From Pseudomonadota bacterium (GTDB taxonomy: Bacteria > Pseudomonadota > Gammaproteobacteria > Competibacterales > Competibacteraceae), in assembly GCA_030917925.1 (NCBI GenBank), contig JAUPTV010000121.1, positions 1-34,077 of the forward strand: 34,077 nucleotides of DNA, written 5' to 3'. Each line of letters begins with the position of its first letter. The first letter of the stretch is position 1. Shown here one piece after another: positions 8,589 through 15,749 of this stretch. The notes under the pieces were generated by a model. That model ran no database searches. It saw only the letters and a list, made by a program, of their open reading frames with translations, and had not been told where the DNA came from. A program made the position numbers and the translations under genes.

Positions 8589-8625
8589 AAAAAAGTCGGC
8601 GGGAAATCCCAAGGGATCTCCCGCC
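8589..8625 (-). terminator. Intrinsic terminator of the VC2705-type symporter operon
   Basis: On the minus strand GGCGGGA (paired bases 8619-8625 with 8598-8604) and an inner ATCCC/GGGAT stem (8606-8610 with 8613-8617) build a long GC-rich hairpin with a two-base loop. It is followed by GAC and a run of six T residues. This is a textbook rho-independent terminator, placed downstream of the symporter gene that ends at 8773. Confidence 0.82.
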
Positions 8626-8656
8626 AGGGTTGATGGATTATTGGTAGCCGTTCACT

Positions 8657-8757
8657 CCCCTCGCCCGCAGGCGGGAGAGGGGCTGGGGGTGAGGGCTGTA
8701 AATTTAGCGACTTATCCCCTCACCCTAATCCTCTCCTCCATGAATGGGGGAGAGGGG
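8657..8757. repeat. REP-like inverted repeat pair
   Basis: Two related GC-rich units of the CCCTCACCC / GGAGAGGGG type lie head to head. One occupies about 8657-8695 and contains a hairpin (CCCCTC at 8657-8662 with GAGGGG at 8677-8682). The other, 8716-8757, is inverted and contains CCTCTCC / GGGAGAGG. Such elements are usually extragenic palindromes scattered through a genome; similar hairpins occur at 13389-13407 and 23087-23122. This pair sits in the 3' untranslated region of the symporter gene. Confidence 0.7.
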
Positions 8758-8772
8758 ACTGAATGCTTACGA

Positions 8773-10605
8773 TTATTGTTGGCTCGGAGCAGCCGGAGCT
8801 GGCACCGGAGCCGGAGTAGACACCGTGGCCGCCGGAGTCGCTGGAGCAGCCGGTTTCTTGGCGTAGGCCGGATCGGGCATTGCTGACCAAATCATCAACG
8901 CCAGTGCAATAGCGGCAGTGACCAACGCAAACGTATTGCTGCTGTAGCGCTTCGGATCATAGTTCTGCCAACCGTGGATACGGTCAATCTCTCGCAGAAC
9001 CTTTTCATTCTTCTCACCACCGGTGAGCAGACTGACTACTACTATCGTGAACCAGGCCGCAGACATGGTGAAGATACCGGTGACCAGGTGGACCACCGGC
9101 CCCGCATCAATCAGCGTGAAGCCGAACAGCGTACCCTTGGTGAAAAACAGAATACCAGACAGGATGCCGCCCACCGCGAGACCGGAGATCGCGCCCAGTT
9201 TGTTGGCCCCTTTCCACCAGATACCGAGGATCAACACCGGAGTGAAGGTCGAAGCCGATACGACAAACGCCCAAATTACACTGGTCAGCAGGAAATCCGG
9301 GGGATTCAGCGCCAGACCAATCGTAGCCAATCCACCCAATGCAGTGAACAGATAGCCCATCTTGACCTTGCTTTGGTCAGGGGCATCCGGTTTGATCGTG
9401 GAGTAGATGTCGCTGCCGAGGCCGGTGCCAATCACCATCAACAAACCGGCAATGGTCGAAAAACCCGCCGCCAGGGCACCAGCCACCGGCATTGCGGCAA
9501 TCCAGCCGGGCGTTAACGCCTGACTCATCACCACGATCAACAGATCCGCCTCTTTTGGCTGAATTTGCAGACCCTGGGCATTCAACTCATTCACGGTGTA
9601 GAGCTTGGCGGCAAAGCCAATGGCGAAAGTCGTGAAGAACACCAGGCCAATGATGAAGGTGCCCCACAAGGTTGACATCTTGGCGTCACGAATGGTGGGT
9701 GCCGTGAAATACCGCATGGCAATATGCGGCAAGCCCATCGTTCCACAGGCGATGGAGAAGAACACGCCAAAGTAGAACTTGAAACTCATCGGCACCGTGC
9801 CATCCACGGTGAGCAATGGGTTGAAATAGGACGGCATCACCTCGTTCATTTGCGCCACCAGGCTACCGTAGCCGAACGGCGGGAAGAAGCTGGCCGGACC
9901 GGCGCCAATCTTCCACAGGATGATCGCTGCCGGAATATATAGGGCAATCAGCATGATGATCGCCTGCAAGGTCTGGTTATAGGACAGACCGTACATGCCG
10001 CCGATAGTCACATAAGCCGTGACCACCAGGCCGCCAACCACCAGGCCGGTGGTGTAGTCCCAATGGAACATCACCTGAAAGACGTTACCGGTGCCTTTCA
10101 TCTGGCCAATCAGATAGAGCTGGGCCAGAAAGATCATGCAGATCACCGCGACGACCTTGGCCGTCTGTCCGAAGCGCTCACCAATAAACTGCATACTGGT
10201 GTATTTGCCCCAGCGACGCAGCGCCGGAGCCAAGGCAATCGAGATCAGCACAAAGCCGCCGGTGAAGCTCATCACCAGCGCCACGACGTAATACTGCATC
10301 TTCCACAGCAGGGCGGTGAACCCCAGGAAGGTGGCCAGGCTCATGTAGTTGGAACTCATGGCCAAGCCGTTCGACAGTCCACCAAAATTGCGGCCAGCGG
10401 CGAAATAGTCATCGCTGGACGTAACCCGGCGCTTGGCCATCCAGCCGACATAAAGGAACGACCCCATCATCAGCAAGGTGTAGATGATGCCGAGTGTCGA
10501 AACCGCTCCTGATGGCTCGAAGACGTAATATTTGGGGTCCGCCGCCTGAGCTTGGACTAACACCGGCAAGAACAGGGCGATCAGCGCCAGTAGCAGCCTG
10601 CTCAT
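8773..10605 (-). CDS. Sodium:solute symporter, VC2705/ActP-like large subunit
   Basis: A 610-residue member of the sodium:solute symporter superfamily. It has a signal-like first segment (MSRLLLALIALFLPVLVQA), about 13 further hydrophobic segments, and conserved SSF stretches such as SSDDYFAAGRNFGGLSNGLA and ITIGGMYG-type loops. The pairing with a small DUF4212 protein, overlapping by four bases (ATGA), marks the VC2705-type subfamily, believed to transport small organic acids such as acetate with Na+. A proline/alanine-rich C-terminal tail (about 575-610) is unusual and probably disordered. A strong AGGAGG ribosome site lies before the ATG at 10605. Transcription ends at a REP-like pair and the terminator at 8589-8625. 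The substrate is inferred, not shown. Confidence 0.9.
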   Translation of the reverse strand: MSRLLLALIALFLPVLVQAQAADPKYYVFEPSGAVSTLGIIYTLLMMGSFLYVGWMAKRRVTSSDDYFAAGRNFGGLSNGLAMSSNYMSLATFLGFTALLWKMQYYVVALVMSFTGGFVLISIALAPALRRWGKYTSMQFIGERFGQTAKVVAVICMIFLAQLYLIGQMKGTGNVFQVMFHWDYTTGLVVGGLVVTAYVTIGGMYGLSYNQTLQAIIMLIALYIPAAIILWKIGAGPASFFPPFGYGSLVAQMNEVMPSYFNPLLTVDGTVPMSFKFYFGVFFSIACGTMGLPHIAMRYFTAPTIRDAKMSTLWGTFIIGLVFFTTFAIGFAAKLYTVNELNAQGLQIQPKEADLLIVVMSQALTPGWIAAMPVAGALAAGFSTIAGLLMVIGTGLGSDIYSTIKPDAPDQSKVKMGYLFTALGGLATIGLALNPPDFLLTSVIWAFVVSASTFTPVLILGIWWKGANKLGAISGLAVGGILSGILFFTKGTLFGFTLIDAGPVVHLVTGIFTMSAAWFTIVVVSLLTGGEKNEKVLREIDRIHGWQNYDPKRYSSNTFALVTAAIALALMIWSAMPDPAYAKKPAAPATPAATVSTPAPVPAPAAPSQQ

Positions 10606-10898
10606 AGCGGGCCTCCTGGTGCAACGTCTGCGGCTCCACTGCTGGAGTCGTTGATTTCCTGATCGACCTTTTCGCTCACCTCAATGTAGATCCAGAACAC
10701 CGGGATCAGCACCAGCCAGCCGATCACGAGGGTCAGCCAGTAGTCAGCCGGGAACCCGAAGATCGTCATCTTGTTCAGTTCGGGGAACAGGAAGTACATC
10801 GGAAAAATGTGGGTCATCAAGGTGATCAACCCAAAAGCAATCAGGGTCGTTCGACACTGTTTCTTATAGGCGTTATGCATTCGTTCAGCGTTGTTCAT
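10602..10898 (-). CDS. DUF4212 small subunit of sodium/substrate symporter
   Basis: A 98-residue protein with two transmembrane helices (about 18-38 and 53-73) separated by a short loop with FPELNKMTIFGFP, typical of the DUF4212 family. These small proteins are encoded immediately before VC2705-type symporters and are thought to be accessory subunits. The reading frame overlaps the symporter start by four bases, so translation is probably coupled. AGGAGA lies 10 bases before its ATG. A polar tail (EVSEKVDQEINDSSSG) probably faces the cytosol. Confidence 0.9.
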   Translation of the reverse strand: MNNAERMHNAYKKQCRTTLIAFGLITLMTHIFPMYFLFPELNKMTIFGFPADYWLTLVIGWLVLIPVFWIYIEVSEKVDQEINDSSSGAADVAPGGPL

Positions 10899-11120
10899 CC
10901 GCTAGTTTCTCCTGCGTTTGGATGGATCGTGCGGAGTAACCCATCCCAGAGTAAGAACCGCACATCGATGGATCGCCGCCTTCGCCGAAACGAGCGAAGA
11001 TCCGTAAGGATTAAACATAGAAGAAAAATCGGGAATGCCAACCGCACCATTGCAATTTTTGTCGGTGGCAACGAAGGATGACCCAGACCCGGAAGGATGA
11101 ACAACGCCATGCTAAGCTAA
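10899..11120. promoter_or_regulatory. Divergent promoter region: symporter pair / exonuclease paralogue
   Basis: These 222 bases separate two divergent start codons, so they must hold promoters for the DUF4212-symporter operon (minus) and for the sensor-exonuclease gene (plus), unless the latter has an internal start. AT-rich tracts around 11010-11060 are the best candidates for promoter boxes, but no box pair is convincing by eye. No gene was recognised here. Confidence 0.45.
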
Positions 11121-13343
11121 ATGGATAATCTGTCGCGATCTCTTCAAACGTCCCTTGCATACCCCGACCCTCCAAATAACGTGAACGAAAATATCAAAAT
11201 CGTAGTGGCCCTCATCGTGTTTCTGACGTTGGTCGGGGGCCTGGAATTCGCCGCTGGCTACGCTTTCTACTACGTTCTGGCGCTGGAAAACCAGCAACGC
11301 TTCCTGGCCATGCTGTCCCCGCAACTGGAATTGTTAATCGAACTAAAGGTGCTGGCTCTAGCCATTCTGGGCATCGCCTTCGCCATCGCCTGGCAACTTT
11401 ACGTCAAGGGGTCGCTGAAAATTGTTGAAGGCATTCGCATTATCCTCAGCGCCCATCCCAGCCATCGCCTGGAACCTGCGGGTCCTGCCGAAGTCCGGGC
11501 GCTGACGCAGGCAGTCAACGATCTGGCGGAATACAGCGAAAATCTGGCGTGCGATCTCGAAGCCAAGGTCGCTCAGGCCAAGTCATCAGTGGAAGAAGAA
11601 AAAAACCGGCTGGCGGCGCTGATGTCCGAGCTATCCCAGGGCGTACTGGTCTGCAACCGCGATGGCCGCATCCTGCTGTATAACGAACGCGCCCGGCAGG
11701 CGCTGGGTGGGTCCAGCCATCATCAGGGCACTGCCGCCCTGGTCGGTCTGGGCCGTTCTATCACAGCAATCATCGATCATAACCAGTTGGATCACGCGCT
11801 GGAGAGTGTGCAAGACCGACTGGAGCGGGGGGAAGCGGATCCGACCGCCCAGTTCGTCATCACCACCCGCGCCGGTCAATTCGTCCGGGTGCAGATGGCT
11901 CCCGTGTTGGCAACCCAGCCCGCTTCCGCCACACCGCGCCGGGTCATCAGTGGCCTGGTGATGACCCTGGAGAATATTACCCGTACCTTCGAGGTGGATG
12001 CGACCCGCGATATGCTGCTGCAATCGCTCACCGATGGCAGTCGGTCGGCGCTGGCGAATGTCCGCGCCGCAGTGGAAACCCTGATGCATTACCCGGATTG
12101 TGAAATTGTCCATCGCGACCGCTTCCTGCAGGTCATCCATGAAGAGACCTGTAGCCTGAGCGAGCGACTGGAGCAAACGATGGCTGAACACGCTGATTCC
12201 CTGAAAACCCGCTGGCCACTGGAAGAAATGCGCTGTGTGGATCTGATCGCCGCCGCGCAACGCCGGATTGAAAACCGCCTGGGCATAACCACAGCGCTGG
12301 AAACGCCGGATGAGGGGCTGTGGGTCAAGGTGGACAGCTATACCCTGGTGCAGGCGATCAGCTATTTGGCCAGCCGCTTGCTCAACGAAGTCGGGGTGCG
12401 CGAAGTATATTTCCATCTGGAGCGTCATGCCCGGATTGCGCAACTGGACATCATTTGGGCCGAGCCGTTCCTTTCGCAGCGCACCTTATACGGCTGGGAA
12501 ACTGATCCGATGACCGCTGGCGGGGAAGAGAGTCCGCTGTCGTTTCGTGATGTGATTGAACGCCACGGCGCAGAAATCGTGTATATGGTGGATCAGGCGC
12601 GGCAACAACCGTTGTTTCGCTGGCTGTTGCCGCTGGCTCAGCCCACGCAGTCTGTAGCAGGCGCACCGACCCGCTCGATGGAAAGCCGCCCGGAGTTCTA
12701 CGATTTCGACCTGTTTCACCAGGCAGGCCAGACCTCGGAACTCGATCAACGCCTGCTCACCGAGTTGTCCTACACCATCTTCGATACCGAGACCACCGGC
12801 CTGAATCCGACTGCTGGCGACGAAATCATTTCTATCGGCGCGGCGCGCATCGTCAACAATCGCCTGTTGCGTTACGACACTTACGAACAACTGATCGATC
12901 CGAAGCGGCCTATTGATCCGCTATCGCAGACCATTCACGGCATTTCCAACGAGATGCTGCGCGGCCAACCCACGATTGACGGGGCGTTGCCGCAGTTCCA
13001 TGAGTATTGCGCTGATGCAGTGCTGGTCGCCCATAACGCGGCCTTCGATATGCGCTTCCTGCAATTGAAGGAAGAGGCCACGGGCGTTCGTTTCACCCAG
13101 CCAGTATTGGACACGCTGCTGCTTTCGGAAGTGCTGCATCCCCATCAGGAATCTCATGCCCTGGAGGCGATTTGCGAGCGACTGGGCGTCACGGTCCTGG
13201 CCCGCCATACGGCGCTGGGCGATGCGCTGGTCACCGGGGAAGTGTTCCTGCGGATGATTCCGCTATTGATGGCGCAAGGGGTGCGGACGCTGGGGGATGC
13301 ACGAGCCGCTACCGAAAAGATTTACCAGAAGGTGAAGTACTGA
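11121..13343 (+). CDS. Second membrane PAS / kinase-like protein fused to a DEDDh exonuclease
   Basis: A 740-residue paralogue of the protein at 4327-6456, with the same order. Two transmembrane helices (about 25-52 and 73-95) are followed by a helical linker, a PAS-like domain (about 165-290, LSQGVLVCNRDGRILLYN), a kinase-like region lacking the phospho-acceptor histidine (SLTDGSRSALANVRAA), and a DnaQ-type exonuclease (about 548-725). DEDDh residues are intact: D555 and E557 in FDTETTG, D643 in HNAAFD, H696 and D701 in RHTALGDA. The short motif RPEFYDF before the nuclease is also shared with the paralogue, so the linker is conserved. The ATG at 11121 has a poor ribosome site; a GTG near 11180 is an alternative. 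It lies between the two symporter operons. Confidence 0.88.
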   Translation: MDNLSRSLQTSLAYPDPPNNVNENIKIVVALIVFLTLVGGLEFAAGYAFYYVLALENQQRFLAMLSPQLELLIELKVLALAILGIAFAIAWQLYVKGSLKIVEGIRIILSAHPSHRLEPAGPAEVRALTQAVNDLAEYSENLACDLEAKVAQAKSSVEEEKNRLAALMSELSQGVLVCNRDGRILLYNERARQALGGSSHHQGTAALVGLGRSITAIIDHNQLDHALESVQDRLERGEADPTAQFVITTRAGQFVRVQMAPVLATQPASATPRRVISGLVMTLENITRTFEVDATRDMLLQSLTDGSRSALANVRAAVETLMHYPDCEIVHRDRFLQVIHEETCSLSERLEQTMAEHADSLKTRWPLEEMRCVDLIAAAQRRIENRLGITTALETPDEGLWVKVDSYTLVQAISYLASRLLNEVGVREVYFHLERHARIAQLDIIWAEPFLSQRTLYGWETDPMTAGGEESPLSFRDVIERHGAEIVYMVDQARQQPLFRWLLPLAQPTQSVAGAPTRSMESRPEFYDFDLFHQAGQTSELDQRLLTELSYTIFDTETTGLNPTAGDEIISIGAARIVNNRLLRYDTYEQLIDPKRPIDPLSQTIHGISNEMLRGQPTIDGALPQFHEYCADAVLVAHNAAFDMRFLQLKEEATGVRFTQPVLDTLLLSEVLHPHQESHALEAICERLGVTVLARHTALGDALVTGEVFLRMIPLLMAQGVRTLGDARAATEKIYQKVKY

Positions 13344-13388
13344 ATTGACACGACGGAAACCAAACGCTGACGGTTCGGCCATGACGCC

Positions 13389-13407
13389 CTCCCCCATTGC
13401 GGGGGAG
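13389..13407. terminator. GC-rich hairpin between convergent genes
   Basis: CTCCCCC (13389-13395) pairs with GGGGGAG (13401-13407) around a five-base loop. It lies between the ends of the exonuclease gene (plus) and actP (minus), where a bidirectional terminator is expected. There is no T-run, and the sequence resembles the REP-like units elsewhere in the window, so it may act mainly as a 3' stabiliser. Confidence 0.45.
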
Positions 13408-13448
13408 AGTGGAGTGAAGAGTGGGAAGGATTGGGTTAAGGGCAGCGA

Positions 13449-15122
13449 TTAGTGCGCCGCTGCGCCCGCTGCGCCGAAGCCGGTTTGAGCACGAACGTAC
13501 TGATCTTCAAACGCGGCTTTCTCCTGAGTGGCGCGGACGCTGCTATCCGTCACCGAACCCAGCCAGGCAAAGAAGAACGCAATCGGCATCGAGAAAATCG
13601 CCGGTTGTTCATACGGGAACAACGGCTTTTCGTTGCCAAGCACCACGACCCACACCGCCTTCGACAACACGACGATCAACACCGCCGACACCAGGCCGGC
13701 TACGCTGCCCCAGATCGCGCCGCGCGTGGTCAAGCCCTTCCAGTACATGGACAGGATCAGCACCGGGAAATTGCAGGAGGCGGCGACGCCGAAGGCCAGA
13801 CCGACCATGAAAGCAACGTTCTGCTTTTCAAAGGCAATGCCGAGCAACACCGCCACGACGCCCAGAATCAGCGAGGAGGACTTGGAAACGCGGACTTCCT
13901 CAGCCTCGGTCGCCTGACCCTTGCGGATCACGTTGGCGTAGAGGTCATGCGAGATGGCGGAAGCGCCGGCCAGCGCCAGTCCAGACACCACAGCGAGAAT
14001 GGTCGCAAAAGCCACGGCTGACAGGAAACCCAGCATCATGTTGCCGCCAACGGCATGGGCCAGATGCATGGCCGGCATATTGTTGCCGCCCAGTAGCTTG
14101 GCACCGAGTTGACCACCCTCGAAATACTGCGGGTTGGTGCCGACGATAGTGACTGCCGCCAAGCCCATGATCGCTACGACAGTGAAGAAGAACCCGACGC
14201 AGAGGGTAGCGACAAACACGCTCTTGCGCGCTTCCTTGGCATTGGGCACGGTGAAAAAGCGCATCAGAATATGCGGCAAACCGGCGGTGCCAAACATCAG
14301 ACCGAGCGACAGGGAAACTGCCGTGACCGGATCAGCCAGCAGAGAACCCGGCCCCATCAACGCAATGCCTTTCTTGGAATTGGCGACCGCATCGGTGGCC
14401 AACTTTTCAAAGCTGAAGCCGAACTGGGAAAAAGCCAGCAGCATCACCAACGTACCACCGCCCAACAGTAGACAGGCCTTGATAATCTGCACCCAAGTCG
14501 TTGCGATCATGCCGCCAAACGTGACATAGACGACCATCAGTACGCCGACGATGACCACCGCCATCCAGTACTCCAGGCCGAACAGCAGCTTGATGAGCTG
14601 TCCCGCGCCGACCATCTGCGCAATCAGGTAGAACACCACGACGGTCAGCGAACCGATAGCCGCCACGGTACGGACTTGTCGCTGATCGAGACGGTAGGAA
14701 GTGATGTCGGCAAAGGTGAATTTGCCCAGATTGCGCAACCGCTCGGCCATGATGAACATGATGAACGGCCAGCCGACGTAGAAGCAGATGCAGTAGATAT
14801 AACCGTCAAAACCCTGGAAATAGGTCAGACTGGTTAAACCGAGCAGGGTGGCGGCGGACATATAGTCCCCGGCAATGGCCAGACCGTTCTGGGTGCCGGT
14901 GATGCCGCCGCCCGCTGTGTAGTAGTCGCTGGCGGTTTTGGTGCGTTTAGCCGCCCAGTAGGTGATGCCCAGTGTGGCCATTACGAAGATGAAGAACATC
15001 ACAATGGCATGGACGTTGATCGGCTGCTTCTCGGTGGCACCGACATCCGGAGCGGCCAGCGCCAACCCCATCCAGCTTAGCGCCAGCGCGACAGCGGCGA
15101 ATTTCAGGATTCCGCGGCTCAT
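13449..15122 (-). CDS. actP: Cation/acetate symporter ActP
   Basis: A 557-residue sodium:solute symporter very similar in layout to ActP, which imports acetate and other short-chain acids with a cation. It begins with a signal-like hydrophobic segment ending near AAPDVGA, then about 13 transmembrane helices. Conserved stretches include [44 protein letters not shown] and [16 protein letters not shown]. The upstream yjcH overlaps it by four bases (ATGA), the classical yjcH-actP arrangement, and AAGGGGG lies before its ATG. Acetate specificity is inferred from family and context. With the second symporter pair at 8773-10898, the organism appears to invest heavily in uptake of small organic acids. 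Confidence 0.93.
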   Translation of the reverse strand: MSRGILKFAAVALALSWMGLALAAPDVGATEKQPINVHAIVMFFIFVMATLGITYWAAKRTKTASDYYTAGGGITGTQNGLAIAGDYMSAATLLGLTSLTYFQGFDGYIYCICFYVGWPFIMFIMAERLRNLGKFTFADITSYRLDQRQVRTVAAIGSLTVVVFYLIAQMVGAGQLIKLLFGLEYWMAVVIVGVLMVVYVTFGGMIATTWVQIIKACLLLGGGTLVMLLAFSQFGFSFEKLATDAVANSKKGIALMGPGSLLADPVTAVSLSLGLMFGTAGLPHILMRFFTVPNAKEARKSVFVATLCVGFFFTVVAIMGLAAVTIVGTNPQYFEGGQLGAKLLGGNNMPAMHLAHAVGGNMMLGFLSAVAFATILAVVSGLALAGASAISHDLYANVIRKGQATEAEEVRVSKSSSLILGVVAVLLGIAFEKQNVAFMVGLAFGVAASCNFPVLILSMYWKGLTTRGAIWGSVAGLVSAVLIVVLSKAVWVVVLGNEKPLFPYEQPAIFSMPIAFFFAWLGSVTDSSVRATQEKAAFEDQYVRAQTGFGAAGAAAH

Positions 15123-15430
15123 TCGATGGCCCCCTTGATGATTTCGGCGTTGATGTCATCAAATTCGCTGTTGGCGCGGCGGACATAGAGGCCGGTCATC
15201 AACCAGAACAGCAGAATCATGCCTACGCCAATCGGCCAGGCGATGGAAGCTTTGCCGCCTTCCCAGATGGGCGTCGCCAGGACAGTCGGGTTGAACGCGA
15301 CGACCATGATAAAAGTGAAGTAGATGCCCAGGACAATCGCGGTCAGCGTCCACGCGAAACGGCTGCGTTTGCTGACGAGTTCGTCGAATTTCGGATTATT
15401 TCGAATCCGCTCATAGACGGCGGTCGACAT
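15119..15430 (-). CDS. yjcH: YjcH-type DUF485 membrane protein
   Basis: A 103-residue protein of the DUF485 family: a basic N-terminal segment containing [13 protein letters not shown], then two transmembrane helices (about 27-48 and 61-82) joined by a loop with [12 protein letters not shown]485 proteins are encoded directly before actP and are presumed to be small partner subunits, though their role is not established. The four-base overlap with actP indicates coupled translation. AGAGGA lies about 10 bases before the ATG at 15430, so this is the first gene of the operon. Confidence 0.92.
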   Translation of the reverse strand: MSTAVYERIRNNPKFDELVSKRSRFAWTLTAIVLGIYFTFIMVVAFNPTVLATPIWEGGKASIAWPIGVGMILLFWLMTGLYVRRANSEFDDINAEIIKGAIE

Positions 15431-15749
15431 GCTTGATTCCTCTTTGGATGGGTGGAATTCTAGTGGATATGAGTCCCCGCTTGATTCATACCGCGCCGGA
15501 CAATAAAGAATGTAGAAGCAAGAAAAGGGATTTGTCTACCATCTCGTTATCTTTTTGTTCTCATTTTTTAGTCCGCCGGGCCTGAAATTTTATTTATTTA
15601 ATATTATTGATATAAAAATAAATCAACAAGGGTCAGCTACATCAGATGTCGCGGGGTCCGGTACTTCACTTGGCGCGCTGCTCACCCGTGGTGCGGCGCA
15701 TCCGGCAAGTATCGCCCGGAACCCGGATAGTCGTGCGATCTGTATGATT
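15431..15749. other. Intergenic region upstream of yjcH-actP, with an AT-rich tract
   Basis: No gene was recognised. The part near 15431-15560 must contain the minus-strand promoter of yjcH-actP. A very AT-rich tract (about 15586-15630) lies in the middle and stands out from the surrounding GC content. The part near 15650-15749 lies downstream of the diguanylate cyclase and contains a loose ATCCGG/CCGGAT inverted repeat near 15699-15728 without a T-run, so a terminator is not clearly seen. Confidence 0.4.

Noticed and set aside
11631..12443. Minus-strand frame of 270 codons inside the second exonuclease gene
   Set aside because: Antisense to conserved PAS and kinase-like coding sequence; no ribosome site or family feature.
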